Below are positions 1 to 11,338 of a DNA stretch of 64,000 nucleotides, piece after piece (within the stretch, counting starts at the first letter, position 1; every line of letters starts with the position of its first letter). A program made the position numbers and the translations under genes. Source of the stretch: Lasiosphaeria ovina (Eukaryota > Ascomycota > Sordariomycetes > Sordariales > Lasiosphaeriaceae); assembly GCA_033439765.1 (NCBI GenBank), contig JAULSN010000005.1, positions 62,001 through 126,000 on the forward strand, read 5' to 3'. The notes beneath the pieces are model-generated. The model did not search any database. It was not told the DNA's origin and saw only the letters and a program-made list of their open reading frames with translations.

Positions 1-204
1 CTCTTTCTCACAAGAGAGGTGGTAGCGCAGACCAACAGTAGCAGAACCAGCCACTCATACCAACATTAGCATGTGCATGCGAGCGCCTGTGGTCTCCTGG
101 ACAGCGTCTGGACAGCGTCTGCACAACGTCCCTGGCCCCAGCGTAGAACAACACCCCTTCTGTCACCCAACACACGCCCCGGGCCCGTTTGTGTGTTTGC
201 TTGT

Positions 205-720
205 TTAAAAGTCCGTGACGCGGCCGTTGTAGCTCCAGTCGCTGGCGCTGCCCCACCGCAGCGGCTCGTTCTTGGGCCCTCCGACCTCGCCCGTCTTGGG
301 GTTTTTGGGCCCGTGGAACTCGGGCGGCGCGCCTTGCCGCATGCCCGAGCTGAATGTGGTCTCTTCCTCTTCTTGTTCTTGTTCTTGTTCCGCTACTGGT
401 GGCGCCGTCGCCCCGTCGTGGGATTGTGTGGGCGCTGCTGCCGAAGGTGACGAGACGTAGCGCGACGTCGCGAGCGGGGGTGCTGCTTCTGTGGTCGTGT
501 GCGAGTTCAGCGCCGCTTCGGCCGCCCGCTGCAGCCGCTCAAACTCGGCCTGTTGCTCGGCCGGCAGCCGCGGCGGCGCTGGCTGATCCTCCAGGAAGCT
601 GCTTGCCTGGCGGAGGCCCTTGGGGAGTATAGAGGGAGTGGCGGTAATGGTGGGGGTCGGCCGGAGCGCTGTCCGCCGGAGGAGGGCAGCGGTTGCGGAA
701 GCGGCGAATCGCGCAGGCAT
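205..720 (-). CDS. SDH8: Succinate dehydrogenase assembly factor 4 (SDHAF4/Sdh8-like), mitochondrial
   Basis: A single exon encodes 171 aa from an ATG at 720. The N-terminus (MPARFAASATAALLRR) is rich in Ala and Arg and has no acidic residues, as in a mitochondrial presequence. The middle is low-complexity and includes a Gln-Glu run around residues 110-122. The last 25 or so residues carry the family signature: GGPKNEPLRWG, then a Trp, then the terminal GRVTDF. In the DUF1674/SDHAF4 family this conserved tail binds flavinylated SdhA in the matrix and protects it before complex II assembly. The length is slightly above the yeast protein because of the low-complexity linker. The gene diverges from the FHA kinase across about 1.8 kb. 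The family call rests on the C-terminal motif alone. Confidence 0.85.
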   Translation of the reverse strand: MPARFAASATAALLRRTALRPTPTITATPSILPKGLRQASSFLEDQPAPPRLPAEQQAEFERLQRAAEAALNSHTTTEAAPPLATSRYVSSPSAAAPTQSHDGATAPPVAEQEQEQEEEETTFSSGMRQGAPPEFHGPKNPKTGEVGGPKNEPLRWGSASDWSYNGRVTDF

Positions 721-2466
721 GTTGTCGTTTCTCTTCGGTTTGAGGCTCAGCGCAATGGGACGGGATCTGAGAGACGGGTGAATGCGTTTGTAATTTTGTA
801 TGGCAAAGTTGGCTGCACTCTTCGATTATCTGGGCCGGTCTTCGGCGGGCGAACTGTCGCAAGAAGGGAGGCGAAATCTGTTCGTCAAGGTCCCACCCAG
901 CAAACCTCGGCCGACGTTTCTCCTGATGACGAAAAATCGCAAATCGCCCAGCAGCGGCTCAAGGCCAAGTGGGTTAAGTGGGGCCCCGATCGCTGGGATG
1001 GGCTTGGCGCTTTTCTCGCAGCCCAGAGCTGGCCTGTGCTCTCCTGGCCGGGGTGGCTGGTGTTCTCTCCTTGGCTCCACTCCAACAACAGCTGTCATTC
1101 GAGTTTAGAGGAACTCCCATCCAGTTACGTCCATCAGCAAATGGAATGTTGGTCTTTCTTCTTTGTTAACGAACGGCTGTCAATCGGACTGAAAATGTCG
1201 GTACAAACTTGTTCTGGTGGGAGGCAATGGCTTTCATATTTTATGATGCACCTCGACACCCAATTCGGCTCAAGATCCGCCACTACCCGAGCTGCCTGGA
1301 AATGGAATTTGACACAGCCTTCGCTTCCTGTCGTGCCGTATTTCCATGATAGAGACTAGCCCGACGTTCGAATCCAGACTCGACATGACGCGACACAACC
1401 GATGAGGATGGATCGGGGGATGCCAGCCCATTGCAGAGATGATGGTGCCATCCGCAACGTCTCGAGACCAGGAGCATCTCCAAGATGTTCTCTGCCCGCG
1501 CTTGCCGACCTCGCGCAGTATTTCCCCTAACGATTGACACCAACGTCAACGTGATCTCGACGAGCGTCGACTTCCCGCTTCCTTTCTCACAAAGTGGGCT
1601 TCGTGCATATTCGTTCGCTCCGGCTTGCCATTGTTGGGTGCTACCTTCTGCCGAGCCGAGATGCAGGCGGCGACAACAATGGAATTTCCAAACGCCAGTT
1701 CAATCCACAGGTTGCATTTGGGCCCAACACTCCGGCCTTGAGGCCTGAAAGAGAGATCCTCGCCACCTCGTGATTGGCTAGAACACCATTAGGCCACCCC
1801 GGCGCAGCATCAGGCCCGCGACGTGGAGCCTTGCCCAGCCATGCTCCAGCGCGTGTGTCCAGCGTAGGACAACGGCGTGGTCGCCATCCAGACTGCTCCG
1901 CCCAAATCGCGGCACGCTGTGGTCATGCCGAGTCACCGACTTGGCTGCCCCAGCCAATGGACGCAGCACCTCTTACTGAGCTTATCATCCGCCTCCACTC
2001 CCGCGTGCCTGTGGGCTTCCAGGTTGCCTGCGAGCGCTGCGCTGCTGTACATACCGTGTACAGTAAGTGAAGCCAGCGGGAGCCAGCGACAAGAGCCTGC
2101 TGCAAGGTGGCCTGGCCCAGACGACGAGACGGGACCGAAAGGGAACTTTGCGGCGTCCCCCGCACCCCCCTTAGCTGCGCTAATGACACAAGACATTGGA
2201 TGCCAGCTTTTCAGCTTTTGCAGTCTTCCACGCGTCCAGCACGCCCCTCGCTTCCCCAGCGACATCTTGCAGTGGTTGACGATCTGCAACCAACCGCACA
2301 AACCATCGACGACACCTCTCGGCCCCGCCACAGAACGCAGCGTCCGTCCGATACTAGCTCGACCCTTCGCTCTCTCCTTAGCTCTCTTCTGATCTGCCGC
2401 CTGCTGTTTTTTTCTCTGAGATAGAACAGGACGGAAACAGAGCACGGGGCGCAGAAGGAGATATTC
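721..2466. other. Gene-free interval between divergent genes
   Basis: This stretch separates the SDHAF4-like gene (minus) from the FHA kinase (plus) and should hold both promoters and leaders. Open frames here lack ATG starts, splice support or recognisable motifs. The distal part, about 2300-2450, is pyrimidine-rich as in fungal 5' leaders. Confidence 0.6.
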
Positions 2467-2570
2467 ATGGCACCGCTCGCGCCGCTGACCTCGTCTATGC
2501 AAACCTGCAGCCCCGCATCTGCGTTCCCTTGATGTACCCCGCCAACGATGGACGACGAGCCATACGATGA
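2467..2570 (+). promoter_or_regulatory. Two upstream ORFs before the FHA kinase start
   Basis: An ATG at 2467 opens a 21-codon ORF ending with TGA at 2530-2532. That TGA overlaps a second ATG at 2532 (TGATG). The second ORF has 12 codons and ends at 2570, so it runs across the main kinase ATG at 2548 in another frame. If the transcript starts upstream of 2467, both uORFs would reduce initiation at the main start. The transcription start is not known from sequence. Confidence 0.45.
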
Positions 2571-4611
2571 CAACGCCGGCGGCGGCGGCGGCAGCGCGCA
2601 GACGCCGATGCCACCCAAGTTCGTGCTCGCGCCGCTGAACACGGCGGCGAGGAAGGCGACCGAGCACTTTAGGAACAAGTACTACCAGTACCAGCTCGAC
2701 AGCCACAATAATACGTTTGGTCTGTGGATAGACTTCTCAGACCCCGCAAAGCAGTCCTTCACCCTGGGCCGCGCCGACACCGATATCTTCCTGCCCGAGT
2801 TGCGGTCGGCCAAGGGCGCTTCCCAGATCTCGGACCTGCACGCGTCCTTCCAGGTCGTTGCCGACACGGGCGCCGTTTTGCTCTTCGATCATTCCGACCT
2901 CGGCACCACCGAGCCCTTCTCTGGCACCACCACCGGCCACGGCTTCACCATCAAGTTTCGCAACAACACCAAGTCGGTGCTTGTCGCGCGCGGCATCAAC
3001 TCGCGCATCGCCTTTGGCCGCGACAAGTGGTACCAATTCGAGATACAGTGGCGCTCTGACGGCCTGTACGACTTCCCCAGCAAGGACGAGCCATACACCG
3101 TGGGACCCAGGAATTCGAGAGCAAAGAAATACGTGCAGGGGGAAAAGGTGGGCGGCGGCGCATACGGCAATGTGTGGTGGGCCATGGACGTCACAGATGG
3201 GAAACTCATGGCGGTGAAGAAGTTTCACAGCCTGTCAGGCAAGAATCTCGAGTTTGCGACACGCGAGGTTGCCAACCTCTTTAAGATCAACAAAGATACA
3301 TCTATACAACATGTGAGGACATTTCCACTCTACTAATCTTGCTGTCTTGTTGGCTGCCTTGCAGTTCAGAACACTTCGCGCCGGCGAAAGCCGGTTCTGT
3401 TGCTGACATGATTTCTTTTCAAACACAGGAGCACATTCTCCAGATCATTGATTCGGCGGGCGGCGGAGAGAACGACAACTGGGGCGAGATATTCATGCCT
3501 CTCAAGTTGGGCAATTTGAAAACCTTGGCCGAGAAAACGCCCGGCATCGACGAACAGTCGCTGGGCGAGACCGTCTTGCGGCAGATGCTGCTGGCTCTAC
3601 AGTGCATTTCCAAGCACGACATCGTCCACCGCGACATCAAACCCGAAAACATATTATGGGAGTACGACGCGGACAACAGTTACCACTTCTGCTTGGGCGA
3701 TTTCGGGCTCTCCAACGATCCCAAGATCGCCAAGACGGTCGCAGGCACCGAGCCGTTCATGGCGCCAGAGGTTTTCCACAGGCAGACACAGACGACCAAG
3801 GTCGACATATGGTCCCTCTTCGCCACCGTGGTCTGGGTGCGCAATGCCCAGTTCCGCGCCTCGTGCTCCCAGCTCGGGGCCCCGCAAATCCACGCGTGGC
3901 TCGTGCACATTGCGACGTCGCCCGAATACGCGAGCATCCACACCATGGCGCAAATGAATCCCAAGAAGCGGCCTTCAGCTACGCGACAGCTCGCTATTCT
4001 CGACGGGACCGTCGACGACTATGGCGATCCGGCAGCGACGTGCTACGGCGCCGACGTGGGTGCGGACCCTGGACTGGCGGCGGATGAGGGCCACGTTGGC
4101 GAAGAGCTCGGGACTCAGTTTGCACGGGCCATGAGGCTCCACGATAGCAGTAATCCAGGCATGAGCTACGGGTCAGGCAGCTCGGACATGGTCACGTCGC
4201 CCGAAATTCCGTACTACGAGCCCTACACGTCCGGGCTGATGGACAATTACCCGTGGGGAGAGTCGGGCGAGGCAGGGCCAAGCAAGGACTACGTACCTCC
4301 TCCGGCAGGCGACTCGAACGCGCCGCGTGACCAGCGAGTAAGAATTTTGCAAGATTCTATTTGACCGGCCCCTAGTGATCTCAATTGTCAAATGCCATGA
4401 ACAAATAAGAGCCAAAATCTGATTACTCTTTCCTGTGTCACAGGTGTGGGTTGCCCCATACGACAAGGCCTATGGGCCGCCCGAAGACCCCGATAGCGGC
4501 GGAAGCGGCACCGCCGTGCCCGATCATTGGACTGCTCGCCCGCTCGTCACCGAGGAGGAGCCCGCCCACCGCGAGGCGGCGCGGCGGAAAGCAAGGAACA
4601 AGAAGACTTGA
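2548..4611 (+). CDS. FHA domain serine/threonine protein kinase
   Basis: Three exons (2548-3312, 3429-4337, 4444-4611) encode 613 aa; both introns are phase 0 with GTGAGG/CAG and GTAAGA/CAG borders. Residues 65-155 resemble a forkhead-associated phosphothreonine-binding domain (FTLGRADTDIFLP, then ISDLHASF). The kinase domain starts near residue 196: Gly loop GGGAYG (202-207), Lys224 in MAVKKF, Glu240 in the C helix, HRDIKPEN with Asp324, DFG with Asp346, and MAPE at 366-369. Every catalytic residue is present, so activity is expected. The C-lobe after KVDIWSL is short and divergent, followed by an acidic, low-complexity tail ending in a basic Arg/Lys stretch. FHA plus kinase recalls Rad53/Cds1/Dun1, but the C-lobe is too divergent to claim a checkpoint role; a fungal-specific kinase is equally likely. 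Confidence 0.85.
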
Positions 4612-5539
4612 CACAGGCATGCTTCTTCTGGCCACCCAAATACCGCCACCCACCATCTATGATCTCCGCTCGTTTCTCTGTATGCTTCGCAGCTGGGGTT
4701 TGGGAGATCCACATCCTCCGTGGCGCATTACGATGGTAGCAATTAACAAAAGAGATTCAACATGGACGTGGAAGTTCATGTGAAAGTTGCATGGGTTTTG
4801 GATGGTTCTTCCTTCATCTGCATAGTTCCCAAGGTTGTGTGTGTGTGTTGGTCACGGCGTCACTAGGGTCGAGTCAGGAGTCAGAAGTGCTTGACCGAAG
4901 CTGGGGACCCTTTGGCGTATTGCGACGTGTGTGTGCGTTTTCTCTTCTCTTATTTTTCGTCGCCATGCTGTGATCGCAGTGGTCTCGGCTGGGATGGGTT
5001 CACGAGCGTGGCGGGTGGGTGATATCCTAGGTCTAGAGGGTGGGGAAAAAACGAATGCATAATTGGGTGCTGGCGGAGCGCAAAGGAAATGATACCTAAA
5101 TTCACTTCGAGTCTTCTTCCCGTGGTTGGCCGTGGTGGTCATGGTGATTAATCATATAGCTAGGCAGAGGCGACTAGGTAAAGGTGGAGGGAAGAGTTCG
5201 AATAGGCGAACGCGCATAGGACTTGTTGGGCTCCTTTTCAGACTCACCGCTTCATTCTCATTTCCCTCCAGCCAAATAATTTCCCTCGAGCGGCCGAGCC
5301 GAAGCGTTTCCATCTGGGTCTTTCCTGCCCCGCTGGCCGTTTCACATCACCTCGTTGAACTCGCCGGGGATTTGAAACTGGGTCAGATCCAACGCCACCC
5401 CCACAAGACTTGAAGTGTTGCAACGAAAAATGTTCTCAACTAACTAGCCCAGAACAATTCACGTTGGATAAAACTCGGCAGTGAAGTGGAGATACGGACC
5501 AAACCCCCTTTCCCTGGGACACTTATCCCCGAGTCAGCA
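4612..5539. other. Gene-free interval after the kinase
   Basis: The interval holds the kinase 3' flank (GT-rich near 4835-4850) and unremarkable sequence. No open frame here has an ATG, splice support or a recognisable motif. Confidence 0.55.
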
Positions 5540-5778
5540 GGTCCGTTGCAACAGTGTTGCTGTGATCAGACAGTTGTCCGATACTGCCCAGTGCCAGGGC
5601 AATTGCAACATCGTTGCCGTCGTTAGGCAGTTGCCTAGGTGCCACCTAGGTAGGGCCGTTGCCGCAGTGCTGCCGTCGTCAGAAAGTTACCTTATCTACG
5701 TGCCGCCCTGGCAGGGCAGTTGTAGCCGTGTTGCAGGCGTTAGGCAGTCGTCTCCCCTCCCTGCCACAGCGAAAGGGC
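5540..5778 (+). repeat. Degenerate ~60-bp minisatellite, about four units
   Basis: Four successive blocks starting near 5540, 5603, 5658 and 5719 share the order: (G)TTGCnnC(A)GTGTTGC or similar, a GTCGTTAGGCAGTTG-like core, then a CTGCCAGGGC-like end. Unit length varies from 55 to 63 bp and identity is imperfect, so the array looks old. It ends about 60 bp before the ATG of the next gene and may lie in its promoter or leader. Confidence 0.6.
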
Positions 5779-5837
5779 TTGTTGCAACCTGGCTATCCAT
5801 TTCGATTTCTTATCCATACATACGCCTGCACCACAAG

Positions 5838-6358
5838 ATGGCTCACACTCCCACCCTTCCTGCCGCCTTAGATCCGCTCAAGCGTGAGAGGCATGTCGGA
5901 TTGTTGCGCGATACAATAGCTCGTTTGTCGAACGACGACGCCCGCACAAAAGAGTACGAGAACATTTTACGCTACTACAGCAACGGACCGCGCCCACAGT
6001 TCCCAGAAGGGATTGTCTTGGTTTGGTCCATCAAGGGCAAGGTCGGGCACGGCGGCATAAGCGAGTACCTAAAGCAGAGCTCCGAGAGCAACGATTTAGG
6101 CGTTCTGGACGTATGTTTGACATTTCTCCTCAATCTAATTGTCCTCTAATTAACCACGGGTCTCTTCTTGCTGACCTCGCAACTTCGTGCGTGTCATACT
6201 TTAGATACATGCCAGGTCGTTCGGAGAACACTTTGTTCCAGATGAATTCAACTTACAGGCATGTGGAGCAGGCGCCAAAGACAGGAGACCAAATACAGCT
6301 CATCGATCACCAGGCCGTCTTGTCCATTACCGGCGCCGTTGAAGAGAACGTCCACTAA
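5838..6358 (+). CDS. Unrecognised protein gene, possibly frameshifted
   Basis: The start ATG at 5838 (CACAAGATGG context) opens a 91-codon exon ending at a GTATGT donor (6111), phase 0. Acceptors at 6204 (TTTAG) or 6258 (ACAG) both continue in a frame that reads naturally at first (ARSFGEHFVPDEFNLQACGAG) but becomes basic and stops near 6336. The overlapping frame contains TGDQIQLIDHQAVLSITGAV and stops at 6358, and looks more protein-like over that stretch. A one-base shift near 6273-6280 would join the two. Either an unnoticed small intron resolves this or the gene is broken. I do not recognise the family; exon 1 is hydrophilic with no signal peptide or membrane segment. Confidence 0.4.
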
Positions 6359-7411
6359 GTTCGTATTACTCCCCCAGGGAGTTTATAATGACCCAAGACG
6401 ACAACGGACACTGCCTGTTACTACTAGCCAGCCTCTTGAAGAATGGCACCCTTCAGCCGTCTGTAACAGCTGTGAGGAGTTTAATGATCTTGTATTGCGC
6501 TTATTGGCTTAGGTAATTAGGTAGCTGGTATATCTAGTTTAGGTTTAACCCCTTTTGGAACCTGGCGTTCTGAAAAATAAAATCCTCGATAGGGAACCCA
6601 TTTCTCTTTCTGGAGCCTATGCGCCGGGATTTGACAGCGCTGAATAGAGAGCTATAGTCTAATCCTAGAATTTCTAAGAAAGTGACAGGCCTCTAGGATT
6701 CCATAATAGGTATCGTTTCACGCTATGGCCTCCGTCAGCGAAAAATCTATAAGGTGAACCGTAATATAGTAAGGTCTTTCAAATCTGGAAACTTGGAAAG
6801 TCACCCGAAAAGAACCCACATCCCAAGGGGGCTTTGCAAGATTTAGGATTCCGAATCGGATGGGTAGGTAGGCACCTAATTAACACACTTGCTGAGCCGT
6901 CCTGCAAGGATCTAATCTAGCTATGGGCGGTGCAACGGACCAGAGCGGATAATCCACGGACGCACAGGATTTGCTGTTTCCCACATGGAACTTTGAGATT
7001 AGAATGACATGTCTAGCTCAAACGCCAGGCACGTCAAAGGAGTCACGAACTGTACACAGTAGGCGCTCCGGAGAAAATCTAATTCTATTCATTTCCCCGA
7101 TAGGCTTATCAACCCTAGTTAATCTCGGTCATGATCCCCGGCAGCAGGTGAAATCCGGCCCCCAACCACACCCTGGCCGTGAATTCGATCATAGAAAACA
7201 TTGCGCACGGGTCAGGCGAGGTTAAAAAACCGCTGCTGCCTGTCCTGCTGCCTGTTCCGAGTCCGTTGTACTAGGTTTAATACGCGTCGCAGGCAGGGGT
7301 GGGGTCCAAAATGCTAATTTTATTTTGCTTGGGCCTACGAGACCAGGTAGCACTCGTGTATTATTAAAGCTCAGGGCTCGACGACGAAACTGAATCGTCT
7401 ATCCTTTGTTG
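6359..7411. other. Gene-free, comparatively AT-rich interval
   Basis: No gene is supported here. The DNA is more AT-rich than the flanking genes, with many TA-containing words (CTAATCTAG, TTAGGATT, GGTAGGTAGG). This fits decayed intergenic or mildly RIP-affected sequence, but no transposon remnant can be recognised. Confidence 0.5.
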
Positions 7412-8179
7412 ATGATTCAAGCAGGCCATGTGTCGTCGAAAACCGAGCCTCCAGCCCATTCATCGCCACCTCGCTCATCGCCCCTACCTAAAGGGAAAAA
7501 AGACAGCAAAAAGATGGTGACATTCGAGAAGCCTTCGGGCCCTCTCGATCAGACTCCCAACCCCAGTTCCGGCGGCAGCGGCAGCACCGGCTCCGTCTCG
7601 TCGGCCTCGGTCGCAGCCCGCCAATTCTCGTCCCTCGTCCTGGTCGCACTCCTCTACACGGCCGCAACCCCGTTCGAGCCCTTCTCGTGGCTGCTGGGCC
7701 CCATGGCGACGAGCGGCAGCTTCCTGTTCGACCGGCTGCTGGCGGGCTTGCTCCTGTTCTGCGCCTTCTACTTCCAGTGGCGCGTGGCGTCGCTGCACCG
7801 CGACCTCGTGGTCAGCCTGCCGCTGCCCGCCGGCACGCAGATCCGCAACGGCCGCATCGAGACGACCACCAGCCAGAGCGCCCAGCTCTGGCTCTGGCAG
7901 CCGCGCAACTACTGGCCCTTCGCCGTCAGCGAGGCGGCCCTGCTCGTCGTCGCCGAGTTCGTCGCGCCCGAGCTGCTGCGCAGGGCCATTGTCGCCGTGG
8001 TTCTGGCCGGCCTGTGGGTGCTTGGCTGGTCGGCCACGCCGCAGAGCTACAAGCGCTGGGCCTGGGAACACATCAAGGTCTACCTCTTTGTGTTGGTACT
8101 GGACGAGATTCGGCGCATTGGGTGGGGCGGTGGCGGTGGCGGCGGCAGGCGAGCTGCGAGAGGACGGGGGCGGTGGTGA
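7412..8179 (+). CDS. Multi-pass membrane protein, function unknown
   Basis: A single exon encodes 255 aa from the ATG at 7412. A second in-frame ATG at 7514 (AAAAAGATGG) has a better initiation context and would give 221 aa. After a Ser/Pro-rich N-terminus there are four or five hydrophobic segments: SLVLVALLYTAATPF, RLLAGLLLFCAFYF, FAVSEAALLVVAEFV, AIVAVVLAGLWVLGW and YLFVLVL. A soluble loop between the second and third holds SLPLPAGTQIRNGRIETTTS. The end is Gly- and Arg-rich (GGGGGGGRRAARGRGRW). Strong third-position GC and an uninterrupted frame support a real gene. I do not recognise the family. Confidence 0.65.
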   Translation: MIQAGHVSSKTEPPAHSSPPRSSPLPKGKKDSKKMVTFEKPSGPLDQTPNPSSGGSGSTGSVSSASVAARQFSSLVLVALLYTAATPFEPFSWLLGPMATSGSFLFDRLLAGLLLFCAFYFQWRVASLHRDLVVSLPLPAGTQIRNGRIETTTSQSAQLWLWQPRNYWPFAVSEAALLVVAEFVAPELLRRAIVAVVLAGLWVLGWSATPQSYKRWAWEHIKVYLFVLVLDEIRRIGWGGGGGGGRRAARGRGRW

Positions 8180-8430
8180 GTATGCGGCTTCACCTATACA
8201 AGATGCAATTGGGTGGGATATACGAGGCAGCGGCCCGCGTTCCCTATTCAGGACCTTGGGTACCAAGGGGGGGGGGGCTGTAGGCGAACGGGGTCATGTT
8301 GGGCAGTTGGATGGGTGAGGGATCCTGCTACTGTGTTACGGTTCGGGATCTTGTCACCGCCCGTTGGTTGAAACGTTGAAGTCTGGGTCTGGTTGAACAA
8401 CTACACGAGTAGTGTAGGTAATCAACGCAC
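8180..8430. other. Short gap between membrane protein and small secreted protein genes
   Basis: The gap contains a ten-base G run (8269-8278) and otherwise nothing I can identify. It presumably carries the 3' end of one gene and the promoter of the next. Confidence 0.4.
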
Positions 8431-9027
8431 ATGTCTTTTGTTCTTTCAGCCGTAGCTGTAGTTCATACCACCACTTGGCCGTTAGGTACACCGCTATAGT
8501 GCCTTGCAAGCCTTCAAGCAGGGATAGACTCTCGTGGACATAATCGAGTATGGCTGGGGGACGGTAACCCGATATGAACCCACCAACAAGACTGAGTCAA
8601 GCCTCGAGGCGCGAGGCGGCAGGGCAGATGCGAACATATACTCGGGCGTCACCTGCACGGGCTCTCTTGTCGACTATAAGAATGACTTCCTCTGTCCCGG
8701 GAACATGCTATGGCAACCTCCCGCATCGCGGTATGTAGAGGACAAGACCATGCCCACCTGAAATATCACCCCAGCTGCGTAGCTCCGATGGCGATACAAG
8801 AGAAAACAAGAAAGGCTAAAATGCTTATCAATTTCGCATGATGTTGCAGGAGTGTCTATATCCATCAGGCGAGCCTCGCTGGACCGTGGCCCACTGTGTC
8901 TCTGTACCACAGCCTCAACTGCGGGGAGTTCATCGGCACCGGGCAACTAGACAATACTGGATACTCTATATACGTTACCGTCCTCGCACTCAACCGATCA
9001 GGAGCTGGAAGGTCTGCCAATAAGTAG
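8431..9027 (+). CDS. Small cysteine-containing, probably secreted protein (candidate effector)
   Basis: The well-supported part is an exon from about 8528 to 8730 and a final exon 8850-9027. They are joined by a 119-bp intron (GTATGT...TTGCAG, phase 2) that restores one clean frame ending in TAG at 9025. The joined protein contains RGGRADANIYSGVTCTG, LCPGN, SVYIHQASLAGPWPTVSLYH and LNCGEFIG, with cysteines spaced as in small secreted fungal proteins. No ATG lies in the first exon. The best upstream start is ATG 8431 (MSFVLSAVAV, short and hydrophobic), spliced from a donor at 8458 (or 8452) to an acceptor at 8527. That 5' end gives an unusually short signal-like peptide and is uncertain, so the gene could be 5'-truncated. 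No family is claimed. Confidence 0.5.
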
Positions 9028-9826
9028 CGGTGCAGAACTACAGCCAGCTTTGACATTGCAGGGAGGTGTATGCGCGGAGCGAGCAAGCGGAGGATTGATC
9101 AAGTTCCAATTTCATTTAGTCTGCGGTTTGTTCTTGTGTCAAATCCGAATAGGACAGCGTGTCACTCAGTGTGTTGTCGTAACCCGGCTCGGGCCGCGGG
9201 GACACTGCCCGACACTGCCTCGAGCTGGAGCCCCAGTATCAACTACTGGGGTGGCTGGATACATGAGAGGCCAGGTCTGGAGCTGCCAAGCGGACTACCT
9301 TGTTTCGTTTGCGTTGCTCTTTTCTTTTTTACAGCCATTTCTTATTTTCTTAGCACACCTGACTACAAATGCCTTCACAGTAACTCTGCAAAATAAACAC
9401 AATGCATCGTTGTTCTTATCACTATATTCCACTAAAAATCGCATGGATGAGGCGTTGCTTGTAATTATAGGTTAGAACTTTATGAGTCGAGGGACAGTCT
9501 TTTCGAAACTCCCTATTCGGCGATTGAATGTGCTTTGGAACTAGATTTAATATGTGGGGTCTTGGCGTAAATACGAGACGCCGAACCGGAGCCGATGTGC
9601 TATTCGTCATTGCTCCTTAAACTCCTTTCGTCAACCGTCTATTTCCGCTCTCAGTAAGCGCCTGCGCTATTTCCAGCCACTTGTGATCGTGTCCGATTGA
9701 CGGCTTTTATTTTATTTTATTTTTACCCTACTTTTACTTTTTCTTTCTTTATAACAACCACATTCAGCCCTTAGGCGTGTTGTAATTACTTGACATTCTG
9801 TCTTGGTAATTGCCTTCCTACACAAC
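9028..9826. other. Gene-free interval upstream of the MFS gene
   Basis: No gene is seen. The last 150 bp contain the T-rich stretch near 9706-9750 expected of a fungal promoter, and ACAACATG initiates the MFS gene at 9827. Confidence 0.5.
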
Positions 9827-11338
9827 ATGATAACAGCGCTGGGCATGTCCCTTTTCTATGAATCGGGGCTACGGTCGGTCTTCACGACGGGTCGCGATGC
9901 TTGGTCAGCGCCCGATGACCTTCTTATTGGCCCCCATACGGATATATAAGTGATGGGACAAGAAAACTAACACTCTCAATGCAGGCTCATCATCTTCTCG
10001 CGCAGCTGCCGCATGATTGCGTACGGGGCCAGCTCGCTCATGCTGGCTCTCTTCTTCGCTGAGCTCGACGTCTCGGACTCGCGCATCGGCCTCTTCATGT
10101 CGCTGACGCTGCTCGGCGACGTCGTGCTGGGGCTCGTGCTAACTCTCATCGCAGACGGCGTGGGCCGCCGCCGCACCCTCATTGCCGGGTCGGCGCTCAT
10201 GATATTCTCGGGCGCCACCTTTGCCCTGTGCGAAAACTACTGGGTTCTTCTGATTGCAGCCGTCGTGGGCGTCATCAGCGCCACGGGTGGCGACTTTGGG
10301 CCCTTCCGCGCCATCGAGCAGTCCACCATCTCGGAGCTCACCAGCCCGGCTACCCGCGCCGACGTCCTGGTGTGGTATGTGACAGCATCGAGTCTGGGGT
10401 CGTCCCTCGGCACCGAGCTGGCCGGCAGGATCATCGAGGAGTTGCACGCGAGAGAAGGCTGGACACTCCTCGACGCATACCACGCCTGCTTCTGGCTATA
10501 CGTGGTTATGGGGCTGGTCAACATACTAAGTTGCAGCTTGCTGTCGGACAATTGCGAGCTCAAGAAACCGGCCCGAGAAGCAGCCCAAGAGACCGAGCCG
10601 CTGCTTGCCTCGGCCGAGGGCGCCGCAACCGAAGAGCCCAAGCCGCCAGCGACCAGTTGGATAACTCAGATCTCGAGCGAGACGCGGTCTCTCATGGCCC
10701 TTCTCTGGGTCTTTTTCATGATCGATTCGCTGGCGGACGGCATGGTCAGCATGTCGTGGACGACGTACTACATGGACCAAAAGTTCCACCTCCCCCAGTC
10801 CGCGCTCGGCGACATTCTGTCGGCCAGCTACTTCCTCGCGACGTGCTCGACCATCTTTGCCGGGCCGCTTGCCCGCCACATTGGCCTTGTGAACACGATG
10901 GTGTTTACGCACATCCCGTCGTCGGCGGCGGTGCTGTTCTTCCCGCTGCCCCAGAGCGTCCCGGTCACGGTGGCGCTGCTGCTGCTGCGCGTAGGGCTCA
11001 ACAACATGGACCAGGCGCCGCGGACAGCGCTGATAGCGGCTGTGGTCCGCCCCGAGGAGCGCACCGCCGTCATGGGCATCACGGGCATGCTGCGGACGCT
11101 GGCGTCGACCACGGGCCCCAGCATCACGGGCGTGCTGGCGGGCAACGGCAGGTTCTGGATCGCCTTTGTGGCGGCCGGCGCCCTGAGGCTGGCCTACGAC
11201 CTCGGGCTGTTCGCCATGTTTATCAACATCAAGCTGCACAGGCACGAGCAGGAGCACGAGCCGCTGCCGGTGTCGTCTGACGAGGAGCATCACGGCGCAG
11301 CCCCCAGCCCATCACGCAGGAGTGACGAGAGTTCATGA
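9827..11338 (+). CDS. MFS transporter
   Basis: A short first exon (9827-9903) is joined to the main exon (9985-11338) by an 81-bp intron with a weak GTCAGC donor, an ACTAAC branch and a GCAG acceptor. The join rebuilds a Trp codon and reads GLRSVFTTGRDAW then LIIFSRSCRMIAYG, the start I know from a fungal MFS family. The product is 476 aa with about 12 hydrophobic helices, an ADGVGRRRTLIAG motif-A loop after helix 2, and a hydrophilic central loop (KKPAREAAQETEPLL) dividing the two halves. It is a plasma- or vacuolar-membrane permease of unknown substrate. Starting at the internal ATG 10013 would drop the first helix. The sugar porter follows in the same direction 470 bp downstream, with no biosynthetic genes nearby. 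Confidence 0.85.

Noticed and set aside
499..1359. Long plus-strand frame opposite the SDHAF4-like gene
   Set aside because: Its start overlaps the antisense of a well-supported gene, it has no ATG support or motif, and the composition is that of a shadow frame plus promoter DNA.
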